From Paraburkholderia panacisoli (lineage in GTDB: Bacteria; Pseudomonadota; Gammaproteobacteria; Burkholderiales; Burkholderiaceae), in NCBI RefSeq assembly GCF_008369935.1, contig NZ_VTUZ01000045.1, forward strand, positions 1 through 64,000: a stretch of DNA of 64,000 nucleotides. The letters are read 5' to 3'. Below, piece by piece: positions 44,124-53,282 of this stretch. The notes under the pieces were generated by a model that saw nothing but the letters and a program-made list of their open reading frames with translations, searched no databases and was not told the origin of the DNA. Both the position numbers and the translations under genes were made by a program. Each line of letters opens with the position of its first letter. Positions within the stretch are counted from its first letter, which is position 1.

Positions 44124-44163
44124 AAAAAAGGCGGGACCGCTCGATAGCGGTCCCGCCTTTTTT
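44124..44163. terminator. bidirectional terminator between emrB and truB
   Basis: AGGCGGGACCGCT, loop CGAT, AGCGGTCCCGCCT is a perfect 13-bp stem with A6 before and T8 after. It serves the efflux operon and the converging rimP-truB operon. Confidence 0.92.
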
Positions 44164-44246
44164 TCATCGCGAGTGCCGAGGCTGAGGGCTCGCTGGCGCA
44201 TGCGTGGCCGTGCTCGCACCTTTGCCTTGAGATCGATGCGAGCGAT

Positions 44247-45182
44247 CTAGCTCGCCGTCGTCACCACCAGCCGTTCGGGCGCGAGCACGCCCTCGCCTTG
44301 TTTCGCGACACCCAGCAGGCGGCCTTGCCCGGCATACACCCTGACGCGCGGCGCATTCACGGCGTCGCCAGCAATGTCCAGTTCGGAGAGCTTCAGACGC
44401 TGGCCATGCAGGAAGCGGCGCGTCTGTTCTTCGTTCAACCGCACGAGCGGGAACGTCGACAGCAACGCGTCCACCGGTTGCAGCCACCCATCGCGCTCGC
44501 TCTCGTTTGCGTCGGACAGCGCGTCGAGCGTCACCGAATTCGCCAGCGTCAACGCGCCGACGCCGGTGCGCCGCAACGCGACCAGATGCGCGCCGCACCC
44601 CAGCGCTTCGCCGATATCCTCGGCCAGCGTGCGCACATACGTGCCCTTGCTGCACGTCACGCGAAACGTCACGTCCGGCAGCGCGCAGGCCAGCAAATCA
44701 AGCGCGTGAATCGTCACCTGACGCCCTTCCCGCTCGACCGTCTGGCCCGCGCGTGCGTATTCGTACAATGGTTTGCCGTCGCGCTTGAGCGCCGAATACA
44801 TCGGCGGAACCTGAACGATATCGCCAAGGAACTGCGGCAAAACGGCCCGCACCGCCGCCTCGTCGCACGTCACGTCGCGCGTGACGAGCGCTTCGCCTTC
44901 GGCGTCGCCGGTGGTCGTGCGAATGCCCAGGCGCATAGTGGCCTCGTAGGTCTTGTCGGCTTCGAGCAGGTCTTGCGAAAACTTCGTGGCTTCGCCGAAA
45001 CACAGCGGCAGCAGGCCGGTCGCCAACGGATCGAGGGTGCCGGTGTGGCCCGCCTTCTTTGCCAGATAGAGACGCTTTGCGCGAATCAGCGCGTCGTTGC
45101 TCGACAGGCCGAGCGGCTTGTCGAGTAGCAGCACGCCGTCGAGCGCGCGACGCGGCACGCGGGGGCGTTGAGGTGCGGTCAT
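44247..45182 (-). CDS. truB: tRNA pseudouridine(55) synthase
   Basis: 311 residues. VLLLDKPLGLSSNDALIRAK opens the domain, the catalytic aspartate is in KKAGHTGTLDPLATGLLPL (about residue 48), and CSKGTYVRTLAEDIGEALG follows. A C-terminal PUA domain ends the protein (LKLSELDIAGDA, VRVYAGQGRLLGVA). It makes psi-55 in the T-loop of tRNAs. ATG 45182 is taken because it begins 11 residues before the conserved core. It is last in rimP-nusA-infB-rbfA-truB, about 90 bases after rbfA. Confidence 0.95.
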   Translation of the reverse strand: MTAPQRPRVPRRALDGVLLLDKPLGLSSNDALIRAKRLYLAKKAGHTGTLDPLATGLLPLCFGEATKFSQDLLEADKTYEATMRLGIRTTTGDAEGEALVTRDVTCDEAAVRAVLPQFLGDIVQVPPMYSALKRDGKPLYEYARAGQTVEREGRQVTIHALDLLACALPDVTFRVTCSKGTYVRTLAEDIGEALGCGAHLVALRRTGVGALTLANSVTLDALSDANESERDGWLQPVDALLSTFPLVRLNEEQTRRFLHGQRLKLSELDIAGDAVNAPRVRVYAGQGRLLGVAKQGEGVLAPERLVVTTAS

Positions 45183-45275
45183 GTCAGAAAGGCGAGAGAC
45201 GTCAATGAATACGGGAAACAGCACGGGACGCAGCGCAACTCGGCATCGCGTCAAGCGCCTCGGTTCGCGGCGCGC

Positions 45276-45641
45276 TTAGTCGTCTTTCGCGCGATTGGCG
45301 TTCGCCTCGTCGATCAGACGTGACATTTCGACCGCCCGCTCGATCGTTTTGTCGTAGTGGAAATGCAGCGTCGGCACCGTATGAATATGCAGCCGCTTGA
45401 ACAACTGATTGTGCAGATGGCCGGCGGCGTGCGTGAGCGCGTCGAGCGTGTGCTGCGGGTCGCCGGTCAGCGTCGTGAAATAGACTTTCGCGTGCGCGTA
45501 GTCCGGCGTCAACTCGACGCTCTGAATCGTGACGATGCCGATGCGCGGGTCTTTGACCTCGCGCAGCAACTCGGACAGATCGCGCTGGATCTGATCGGCG
45601 ATCTGCACGTTGCGATTGGGAGAAGAACGTTTCTTAGGCAT
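45276..45641 (-). CDS. rbfA: 30S ribosome-binding factor A
   Basis: 121 residues, standard length. A KH-type fold is indicated by NVQIADQIQRDLSELLREVK, DPRIGIVTIQSVELTPDYAH, AKVYFTTLTG and VPTLHFHYDKTIERAVEMSR. It helps mature the 5' end of 16S rRNA in small-subunit assembly and cold adaptation. It is separated from infB by about 220 bases holding a strong hairpin, a wider gap than usual in this operon. Confidence 0.95.
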   Translation of the reverse strand: MPKKRSSPNRNVQIADQIQRDLSELLREVKDPRIGIVTIQSVELTPDYAHAKVYFTTLTGDPQHTLDALTHAAGHLHNQLFKRLHIHTVPTLHFHYDKTIERAVEMSRLIDEANANRAKDD

Positions 45642-45806
45642 GGTGTTGTGTGATCCGTGGTGACGGATGCAAAAAATTGTTCGCGCGGCCGGGGATCGTC
45701 ATGCGGGCGGCCGGCAAGCGACGCGGTCGATCGGAACCTGACCGCAGACCTGCTCCGGGCGCCAAACCGCGGGCGCCAGACTGCGGGCGCGAACCGGTTG
45801 GCCCAA

Positions 45807-45848
45807 AAACAACGGGCGGAGCGGGCGTTGAAGCCCGCTCCGCCCGTT
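45807..45848 (-). terminator. strong hairpin with T tract between infB and rbfA
   Basis: AACGGGCGGAGCGGGC, loop of six, GCCCGCTCCGCCCGTT is a perfect 16-bp stem 17 bases after the infB stop. On the minus strand GTTTTT follows within three bases of the stem, so it may terminate part of the transcription before rbfA-truB. Confidence 0.65.
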
Positions 45849-45865
45849 GAGCCGTGCCGCGTGAC

Positions 45866-48832
45866 TTACAGCGAACGCGCGACTTCGGTGACCTCGAAGA
45901 CTTCGAACTGATCGCCTTCGACGATATCGTTGAAGTTCTTGATCGACATACCGCACTCGAAGCCCTGACGGACTTCCTTCACGTCGTCCTTGAAGCGCTT
46001 GAGCGAATCGAGCTCGCCCGTGAAGATGACGACGTTGTTGCGCAGCACGCGCACCGACGACGAGCGCTTGACGAAGCCGTCCGTAACCATACAGCCGGCC
46101 ACCGCGCCGATCTTCGGCACCTTGAAGACCTGGCGCACTTCGACCGTACCCGTCACGACTTCGCGCTTCTCCGGTGCCAGCATGCCCGACATCGCGGCCT
46201 TCACGTCATCCACTGCGTCGTAGATGATGTTGTAGTAGCGGATATCGACGCCGTTGGCTTCCGCCAGCTTTCGAGCCTGCGCATCCGCGCGGGTGTTGAA
46301 GCCGATGATGACCGCCTTCGAAGCCGTAGCCAGGTTGACGTCGGACTCGCTGATGCCACCCACGGCGCCGTGCACGATCTGCACACGCACTTCGTCGGTC
46401 GACAGCTTGAGCAGCGACTGCACCAAAGCTTCCTGCGAACCTTGCACGTCGGCCTTGACGATGAGCGGCATGTACTGCACTTCGCCTTCGCCCATCTGTT
46501 CCAGCATGTTCTCGAGCTTCGCGGCCTGTTGCTTGGCCAGCTTGACGTCGCGGAACTTGCCTTGACGGAACAACGCGACTTCACGCGCCTTGCGGTCGTC
46601 CGGCATGACGATAACTTCTTCACCGGCTTGCGGGACTTCCGACAGACCCTGGATTTCGACCGGGATCGACGGACCGGCGGACTTGGTCGGCTTGCCGGTT
46701 TCGTCGAGCATGGCTCGCACGCGACCGTAAGCGCTGCCTGCCAGCACCACGTCGCCGCGGTTCAGCGTGCCCGACTGGACCAGGATCGTTGCGACCGGAC
46801 CCTTACCCTTGTCGAGCTTCGCTTCGATGACGAGACCCTTGGCCGGTGCGTCGACCGGTGCCTTCAGTTCCAGCACTTCGGCTTGCAGCAACACGTTTTC
46901 GAGCAGGTCGTCGATACCCGCGCCGGTCTTGGCCGACACCGACACGAACGGCGAATCGCCACCGTACTCTTCCGGCACGACGCCTTCCGCGACGAGTTCC
47001 TGCTTCACGCGCTCCGGATTCGCATCCGGCTTGTCGATCTTGTTGATCGCGACGACGAGCGGCACACCGCCTGCCTTCGCATGGGCGATCGCTTCCTTCG
47101 TCTGCGGCATCACGCCGTCGTCGGCGGCGACCACCAGAATCACGATGTCGGTTGCCTTCGCACCGCGGGCACGCATGGCCGTAAAGGCTTCGTGACCCGG
47201 CGTATCGAGGAACGTGATCACGCCACGCGGCGTTTCGACGTGGTAAGCGCCGATGTGCTGCGTAATGCCGCCCGCTTCGCCCGCTGCGACCTTCGCGCGG
47301 CGGATATAGTCGAGCAGCGAGGTCTTGCCGTGGTCGACGTGACCCATGACCGTGACGACCGGCGGACGCGGCAGTGCTTCCGCATCGGACGCTTCGCCTT
47401 CGACCAGCATGGCTTCCGGATCGTCCAGCTTGGCCGCAACCGCGTGATGGCCCAGTTCCTCGACGATGATCATCGCCGTTTCCTGGTCCAGCATCTGGTT
47501 GATCGTGACCATCTGGCCGAGCTTCATCATCGACTTGATGACTTCCGAAGCCTTCACCGCCATCTTGTGCGCCAGATCGGCGACGGTGATGGTTTCCGGC
47601 ACGTGCACTTCACGCACGATCGGTTCGGTCGGCGCCTGGAACGTGGTGCTTTGATCCTGATGCTTGCCGCGACCCTTCGGGCCACCGCGCCAGCCACGAT
47701 CGACACCGCCGCTCGTATCGCCGCGCGTCTTGATGCCGCGGCGCTTTGCTGCGTCGTCCTGCCAGCCGCCCTTGCCGCCGCCCGGCTTCTTCTTGTCGCC
47801 GGCGGACGGCGTGGTGGTAGCAGCCGGAGCCGCAGCAGCAGGCTTGCGGGCTGCCGCCGGACGCGCCGCTGCTTCACCAGCCGGACGTGCCGGCTTGTGC
47901 AGCGTGCCCTTGGCTTCCGCGGCCTTGGCCGGCTCGGCGGGCTTCGGTGCCGGTTCCGGCGCCTTCACCTGCGCCTTGCGCGGCGTACTCATCATTTCGC
48001 GAATGGCGCGCGCTTCGGCTTCCGCCGCCGCACGGCGCTTGGCGATCTCTTCCTGCTCGGCGCGCGCTTTCTCGGCGGCCTGACGCGCCGCGTCTTCGGC
48101 CTTCTTCGCGGCTTCGCGTTGCGCAGCACGTTCAGCCGCTGCGCGTTCGTCGTCCTGCTCGCTTTCCTTGGCGGTCACCGGCTCCGCTGCCTTGGCAGGC
48201 GCCGACTCGGCCTTCGCGGCCACCGGCTGCGCAGCTTGCACAGGCTGCTGGACCTTCTCGCGAGCTGCCGCCTCGGCCGCAGCCGCTGCGCGCTTTTTCG
48301 CGGCTTCTTCTTCCGCGCGACGGCGCTCGGCTTCAGCAGCCTGCTCACGCGCCTGACGCTCAGCTTCTTCGCGTTCGAGCTGTTCCTGGCGCGCCTTCAG
48401 CTCCTGAGCCTGCTTCTCGAGCAGTTCGGCTTCGTGGCGTGCTTCCTCTTCACGGCGCTGCAGTTCGAGGTCGTCGACCTCGGCGCCTTCAGCCGCATGA
48501 TTCGATGCATCCCCGCCTTCAGCGGAGGTTTCGTCGCGGCGGACGAAAGTGCGCTTCTTACGCACCTCGACCTGAATGGTGCGAGCTTTGCCCGTCGCAT
48601 CGGATTGCTTGATTTCCGATGTATGCCGGCGCGTCAGCGTGATCTTGCGCTTGTCGGCATCGTTCGAGCCATGCGACTTGCGCAAGTGGTCGAGCAGACG
48701 CGCCTTGTCCGCCTCGGACAGGTTGTCGTCTTCGCTCGCTTTCTGGACGCCCGCCGCCTGCAGCTGCTCGAGCAGCACGCCTGCAGGCATTTTCAGTTCC
48801 GCGGCAAATTGGGCTACGTTGTTACTCGCCAT
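45866..48832 (-). CDS. infB: translation initiation factor IF-2
   Basis: 988 residues. The N-terminal IF2N domain (NVAQFAAELKMPAGVLLEQL) is followed by a very long charged Ala/Glu/Arg region (about residues 110-400, helical with many EEAERR-type runs). The second IF2N segment precedes the GTPase domain: P-loop VMGHVDHGKTSLLDYI at about 495, DTPGHEAFTAMRARGA, NKIDKPDANPERV. Domains II-IV end the protein. It brings fMet-tRNA to the 30S subunit. GAGGA lies 5 bases before ATG 48832. It follows nusA by about 95 bases. Confidence 0.96.
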   Translation of the reverse strand: MASNNVAQFAAELKMPAGVLLEQLQAAGVQKASEDDNLSEADKARLLDHLRKSHGSNDADKRKITLTRRHTSEIKQSDATGKARTIQVEVRKKRTFVRRDETSAEGGDASNHAAEGAEVDDLELQRREEEARHEAELLEKQAQELKARQEQLEREEAERQAREQAAEAERRRAEEEAAKKRAAAAAEAAAREKVQQPVQAAQPVAAKAESAPAKAAEPVTAKESEQDDERAAAERAAQREAAKKAEDAARQAAEKARAEQEEIAKRRAAAEAEARAIREMMSTPRKAQVKAPEPAPKPAEPAKAAEAKGTLHKPARPAGEAAARPAAARKPAAAAPAATTTPSAGDKKKPGGGKGGWQDDAAKRRGIKTRGDTSGGVDRGWRGGPKGRGKHQDQSTTFQAPTEPIVREVHVPETITVADLAHKMAVKASEVIKSMMKLGQMVTINQMLDQETAMIIVEELGHHAVAAKLDDPEAMLVEGEASDAEALPRPPVVTVMGHVDHGKTSLLDYIRRAKVAAGEAGGITQHIGAYHVETPRGVITFLDTPGHEAFTAMRARGAKATDIVILVVAADDGVMPQTKEAIAHAKAGGVPLVVAINKIDKPDANPERVKQELVAEGVVPEEYGGDSPFVSVSAKTGAGIDDLLENVLLQAEVLELKAPVDAPAKGLVIEAKLDKGKGPVATILVQSGTLNRGDVVLAGSAYGRVRAMLDETGKPTKSAGPSIPVEIQGLSEVPQAGEEVIVMPDDRKAREVALFRQGKFRDVKLAKQQAAKLENMLEQMGEGEVQYMPLIVKADVQGSQEALVQSLLKLSTDEVRVQIVHGAVGGISESDVNLATASKAVIIGFNTRADAQARKLAEANGVDIRYYNIIYDAVDDVKAAMSGMLAPEKREVVTGTVEVRQVFKVPKIGAVAGCMVTDGFVKRSSSVRVLRNNVVIFTGELDSLKRFKDDVKEVRQGFECGMSIKNFNDIVEGDQFEVFEVTEVARSL

Positions 48833-48926
48833 TCATTCCTCTTAATGCAAGGACCTATTCCTTGCGGTTAGCATCGGGTCATGCGGCCTGACGGCCGCGT
48901 TCAATTTAGTGCGCCATGGTCATTTC

Positions 48927-50402
48927 TCACTGGAACCAGTGTTCACGTGCTTTCATGATCAACGCCTTAGCGGCATCCTCTTCCATTCCGGTCATCTCGA
49001 CCAGTTCATCCACGGCCAGCTCGGCGAGTTCGTCGCGCGTCTGGACCTGGTGTTCGGCCAGCTTTGCGAGCAGGTCGGCGTCCATGCCGTCCAGGCTCTT
49101 CAGGTCGAGCGCTACATTTTCGACCTTTTCTTCATTCGCGATCGCCAACGTCAACAGCGCGTCGCGCGAGCGATTACGCAGTTCGTGAACGGTGTCTTCG
49201 TCGAATGCTTCGATTTCGAGCATTTCGTTGAGCGGCACATAAGCGATCTCTTCGAGGCTCGTGAAGCCTTCGTCGATCAGGATGTCGGCAACCTCTTCGT
49301 CGACATCGAGACGCGCCATGAACAGGTCACGCAGTACACCGCGCTCCTGATTCTGCTTTTGCGCAGATTCGTCCGGCGTCATGATGTTGATCTGCCAGCC
49401 GGTGAGTTCGCTGGCAAGACGCACGTTCTGGCCGCTGCGGCCGATCGCGACCGCCAGTTCGTTTTCGTCTACGACGACGTCCATCGAATGCTTTTCTTCA
49501 TCGACGACGATCGACTGGACGGCTGCCGGCGCGAGCGCGCCGATCACGAACTGTGCGGGATCTTCCGACCATAGCACGATGTCGACGTTTTCGCCACCAA
49601 GCTCGTTACGCACCGCCTGCACGCGCGAACCGCGAATGCCGACGCAAGTGCCGATCGGATCGATGCGCTTGTCGTACGCGACCACGCCGATCTTCGCGCG
49701 CACGCCCGGATCGCGGGCGGCCGCCTTGATTTCCAGCAGGCCCTGTTCGATTTCCGGCACTTCCATCTCGAACAGCTTCATCAGGAATTCGGGCGCCGTG
49801 CGCGACAGCTCGATCTGCGGACCGCGCGCGGTGCGATCGACCTTCGCGATGTAGGCGCGCACGCGGTCGCCCACGCGCAGGTTTTCCTTCGGAATCAGCT
49901 GATCGCGGCGCAGCAGCGCTTCGACACGGCCGGTTTCGACGATGAAGTTGCCCTTGTCGAGGCGCTTCACCGAGCCAGTCATGATGTGCTCGCCGCGCTC
50001 GAGGAAGTCGTTCAGGATCTGCTCGCGCTCGGCGTCGCGCACCTTCTGCAGGATGACCTGCTTGGCGGCCTGCGCACCGATACGGCCGAATTCGATCGAC
50101 GGCACCGGTTCTTCGATGAACTCGTCGAGCTGGATTTCGGGCTTCTGTTCGCGTGCTTCGAACAGCAGGATTTCCTGATCCGGCTCCTGCAGGCCGGCTT
50201 CGTCCGGCACAACTTTCCAGCGGCGAAACGTTTCGTGCTCGCCGCTTTCACGGTCGATATGGACGCGGATGTCCGCATCTTCTTCGAAGAGTTTCTTGGA
50301 GGCCGAAGCGAGAGCCGCCTCGAGCGCGGCAAATACCACGTCTTTGTCGACATTCTTCTCGCGTGCCAGCGCATCCACCAGCATCAACACTTCGCGACTC
50401 AT
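48927..50402 (-). CDS. nusA: transcription termination/antitermination protein NusA
   Basis: 491 residues. The N-terminal RNA polymerase-binding domain (LMLVDALAREKNVDKDVVFA) precedes S1 (ENLRVGDRVRAYIAKVDR) and two KH domains (FDKRIDP-like VAYDKRIDPIGTCVGIRGSR, then AIGRSGQNVRLASELTGW). Two C-terminal acidic helix-hairpin repeats follow (DEGFTSLEEIAYVPLNEML; LAELAVDELVEMTGM). It modulates pausing, termination and antitermination. The ATG overlaps the rimP stop (ATGA), and AGGAG is upstream. Confidence 0.96.
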   Translation of the reverse strand: MSREVLMLVDALAREKNVDKDVVFAALEAALASASKKLFEEDADIRVHIDRESGEHETFRRWKVVPDEAGLQEPDQEILLFEAREQKPEIQLDEFIEEPVPSIEFGRIGAQAAKQVILQKVRDAEREQILNDFLERGEHIMTGSVKRLDKGNFIVETGRVEALLRRDQLIPKENLRVGDRVRAYIAKVDRTARGPQIELSRTAPEFLMKLFEMEVPEIEQGLLEIKAAARDPGVRAKIGVVAYDKRIDPIGTCVGIRGSRVQAVRNELGGENVDIVLWSEDPAQFVIGALAPAAVQSIVVDEEKHSMDVVVDENELAVAIGRSGQNVRLASELTGWQINIMTPDESAQKQNQERGVLRDLFMARLDVDEEVADILIDEGFTSLEEIAYVPLNEMLEIEAFDEDTVHELRNRSRDALLTLAIANEEKVENVALDLKSLDGMDADLLAKLAEHQVQTRDELAELAVDELVEMTGMEEDAAKALIMKAREHWFQ

Positions 50403-50857
50403 TGTTTGCGGCTCCTAAAGTCAACTTTCGGAACGAGGCGTGCTTTGTCCATGTCCGCGAGCGTGAAATCGAGCATCGCGGCGCCTTCCTTCCCTTCAAA
50501 TTCCAGACCGATCGTTTCGCCTTGCGGAGCATGCAGGATGCCCCGGTACGATTTCCGTCCGTCCAATGGCTTTTTCAATGTGATTACCACTTCGCTGCCT
50601 GCGAAGCGTTCGAAATCCGCCAGTTTTTTCAGCGGGCGGTCGAGACCGGGCGACGACACTTCAAGCCGCTCGTAATCGATATTTTCGACCGTCAGAACGT
50701 GCTGGAGCTGACGCGTGACTTTCTCGCAGTCTTCGATCGCGATCCCGGCCGGCTGGTCGATATAGATACACAACATGCCGCGCCCGGTGCGCTCGAGATC
50801 GACGAGCTCGTAGCCGAGTCCCACGACCGTGGTTTCAATCAGTTCCGTCAGTTGCAC
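50399..50857 (-). CDS. rimP: ribosome maturation factor RimP
   Basis: 152 residues. ELIETTVVGLGYELVDLERT and SSPGLDRPLKKLADFERFAG are the family's signature blocks, followed by a small SH3-like C-terminal domain. It is needed for 30S maturation. The start is GTG 50857 behind GAGG. It is first in rimP-nusA-infB-rbfA-truB and overlaps nusA by 4 bases. Confidence 0.95.
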   Translation of the reverse strand: MQLTELIETTVVGLGYELVDLERTGRGMLCIYIDQPAGIAIEDCEKVTRQLQHVLTVENIDYERLEVSSPGLDRPLKKLADFERFAGSEVVITLKKPLDGRKSYRGILHAPQGETIGLEFEGKEGAAMLDFTLADMDKARLVPKVDFRSRKQ

Positions 50858-51362
50858 AGTGCCCTCTTAGATGTTCGCGCAGCGAGCCTGCCGCCTGTTT
50901 TGCAAACAACCAATGCGGGCCGCGCGCCAAGCCGGCGCACGTTAGTGCGAACCCGAGATGCCGAACCACGATGAACTGAGCGGCAAAAAAAAATGGGCTA
51001 AACGCCCATCATCTTATTACCTGTGGTCGCACCTGAGCCGCACGTGAAAAGCCGCACGCCCAGCGACTTCGCGATTGTAGCCATTTTTCGGGACAAACGC
51101 AAACCGCAGAGCGCCGTGCGAAGCGCATTTCCGCTTGATTTCATGGGAATCTTTCGACGATATCGGGGCGTTGCGCGCCGTTTGCAAGGCGGCCTGCGCC
51201 GCCGGACAAGCACGGGCAAACAAGCCCTGCCCCATTTTCTGCGTACACCGCGGTTCGTGCATTGTCTGAAACTCGCGGCGAGCGTCGATCGAATCGGACG
51301 GCGACCGCTAAATCGTCAAAGAACGATTCGCGGCTGCCGTCATGCGAGGCCAAGCTCGCGGC
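50858..51362. promoter_or_regulatory. intergenic upstream of rimP
   Basis: About 500 bases with no gene. No tRNA precedes rimP here, unlike the metY-rimP arrangement of E. coli. The region holds a minus-strand terminator and presumably the rimP operon promoter, which I could not assign. Confidence 0.5.
50984..51009 (-). terminator. rho-independent terminator upstream of rimP
   Basis: On the minus strand ATGGGC-GTTTA-GCCCAT is followed by a long run of T (the complement of A at 50985-50992). It would end a transcript coming from rluB, about 350 bases after its stop, or attenuate transcription into rimP. Confidence 0.7.
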
Positions 51363-53219
51363 TTAACGGCCGCGCGAACGGCCGCGCGGCGCGCCACCGC
51401 CACGATTGGCGCCGCCCGGGTTGGCATTGCCGCCACCCGCGCGATTGGCGTTGCCGCCGCGGTTGCCGCCAGGTCCGCGATTGCCGCCCGGATTTGCACC
51501 GCTGCCACCGGCACGCTTGCCGCCGCCGGCGCGATTGCCGCCAGGCGACGGCGCGCGATTGCCGTCGACCTCACGGCCGCCCCGCGGGCCACCCGTGCCG
51601 CCGCCCAGCGCGCTGCCGAAACCACCGGCGCCGCGGCCCGCGCCACGGTTGCCGTAGCCGCCGCCGAAACCGGCGCCCGCACCGCCGCCCAAGCCACCGC
51701 CCGCCGCGCCGCGCCGGCCTTGGCCGCGCGGCTGCTGTTCGAACCGGCTATGCGACATCAGTACGGGTTCGCGGCCGATGAAGCCCATCGAGGTTTGCAT
51801 CGGGTCCGGCTGCTTGCGCTCCGGCGCCGAACTGCGGCCGCCGCGCTCTTCCGCGGGCGCCTTCAGGCCGACCGACGCCATCAGCGCACGCACCTGATTG
51901 TCCTCGAGCTCTTCCCAACGGCCGCGTTTCAGGCCCTTGGGCAGCGAGATCGGGCCGTGACGCGTACGGATCAGGCGGCTGACCATCAGACCGGCCGCTT
52001 CGAACATACGACGCACTTCGCGGTTACGCCCTTCGGCAAGCGCAACGTGATACCAGTGATTCGTGCCTTCGCCACCGCCATCGCGGATGCGCAGGAAGTT
52101 CGCCGGACCGTCGTCCAGTTCGACGCCGTGCAGCAGCTTCTGACGCATGCCTTCGGCCAGTTCGCCGACCACGCGCACCGCATATTCACGCTCCACGCTG
52201 TAACGCGGGTGCATGAAGCGGTTCGCCAGATCGCCCGACGTGGTCAGCATCAGCAGACCTTCGGTGTTGAAGTCGAGGCGGCCGACCGCGAGCCATTTGG
52301 CGGTTTTCATCGGCGGCAGGTTATCGAACACCGACGGACGGCCTTCCGGATCCGCATGGCTGACAATTTCGCCGGTCGGCTTGTGATACAGCAGCACCCG
52401 GGGCGGCTTGTTGGCCAGCTTGCGCTTGACCGGCTTGCCGTTGATGCGAACCTGGTCGGTCGGCATGATGCGCTGGCCGATGTGAGCCGGCTCGCCGTTC
52501 ACCGAAACCCGTCCGGCGACGATCAGCTCTTCCATGTCCCGTCGCGAACCCATGCCCGCTTCGGCCAGCACCTTGTGCAGCTTCGGCGCGTCGTCGTCCG
52601 CCGCCAGCACGCGCTTGGGCGCGGCCGGTTTGCCTCGACGCAGCATCGGCGCGCGCACGCCGCCGGTGGCGCTGTTGTCCGCGTCGAACGCTGGCGAAGT
52701 CACATACGAGAACAGATCGTCCTGGCCCGCTTCGGGGGCTGCCGCCGCTTCACCGCCACGGCGATTCTGGCGCTGACCGCCTTCGCGCGGCTGGCGCTCG
52801 CGCTGACCTTCACGCTGACCTTCGCGCGGCGCTCCGTCGCGTTGACCAGCCTCGCGCTTCGCGCCGCCCGCCTGGGCGTTGCGCCGCGAGCCTTGGCCTT
52901 TGGCACCCCCGTCCTTGCGCGGCATGCGCACTTGGGCGACCACCTCGCCGTCCGGCGGCGCTTCGGTGACGACCGGCGCGCCTTGCGCGGGCGCCCCTTC
53001 GGCGCCCTTCGCCTTCGCCCCGGCGCGGCGCCGCGCGATCAGGCTGCGCGGTCCGCGGCGCAGGCCGCGGCGCGGACGGTCTTCGCCCTCTGCTTCCGCG
53101 CTCTGTACCGGGCGCTCGCCCTCGCCTGCCGACGCTTGCGTGGTGCGCGCTTCGTCGGCCCGCGCCGACGGCACGGCGCGCTCGGATTCGGACGAATCGG
53201 TGTCGTGGGTATGTGTCAA
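51363..53219 (-). CDS. rluB: 23S rRNA pseudouridine synthase RluB with long low-complexity ends
   Basis: 618 residues, about twice the usual RluB. The catalytic core lies in the middle: S4 domain (KLHKVLAEAGMGSRRDMEEL), then WLAVGRLDFNTEGLLMLTTS with the catalytic Asp near residue 315, and GRNREVRRMFEAAGLMVSRL. The first ~210 residues are Arg/Gly/Glu/Gln-rich with short direct repeats of GQRE. The last ~130 are Gly/Arg/Asn-rich, resembling RGG-box RNA-binding sequence. It makes psi-2605 in 23S rRNA. TTG 53219 is chosen because GAGG sits 5 bases upstream and no nearby ATG is in frame. Confidence 0.88.
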   Translation of the reverse strand: MTHTHDTDSSESERAVPSARADEARTTQASAGEGERPVQSAEAEGEDRPRRGLRRGPRSLIARRRAGAKAKGAEGAPAQGAPVVTEAPPDGEVVAQVRMPRKDGGAKGQGSRRNAQAGGAKREAGQRDGAPREGQREGQRERQPREGGQRQNRRGGEAAAAPEAGQDDLFSYVTSPAFDADNSATGGVRAPMLRRGKPAAPKRVLAADDDAPKLHKVLAEAGMGSRRDMEELIVAGRVSVNGEPAHIGQRIMPTDQVRINGKPVKRKLANKPPRVLLYHKPTGEIVSHADPEGRPSVFDNLPPMKTAKWLAVGRLDFNTEGLLMLTTSGDLANRFMHPRYSVEREYAVRVVGELAEGMRQKLLHGVELDDGPANFLRIRDGGGEGTNHWYHVALAEGRNREVRRMFEAAGLMVSRLIRTRHGPISLPKGLKRGRWEELEDNQVRALMASVGLKAPAEERGGRSSAPERKQPDPMQTSMGFIGREPVLMSHSRFEQQPRGQGRRGAAGGGLGGGAGAGFGGGYGNRGAGRGAGGFGSALGGGTGGPRGGREVDGNRAPSPGGNRAGGGKRAGGSGANPGGNRGPGGNRGGNANRAGGGNANPGGANRGGGAPRGRSRGR

Positions 53220-53282
53220 AACAACCTCAAAATGTCAGGTCGCGCACGCCCGTTGCGGGCGTGGCAAAAAAGTTCGGTTACG

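Noticed and set aside
45854..48871. Open frame of about 1000 codons antisense to infB
   Set aside because: Composition (Arg, His, Asp, Leu) is what antisense of a strongly GC3-biased gene gives; no motif or ribosome binding site. The same holds opposite odhA and odhB and along typA.
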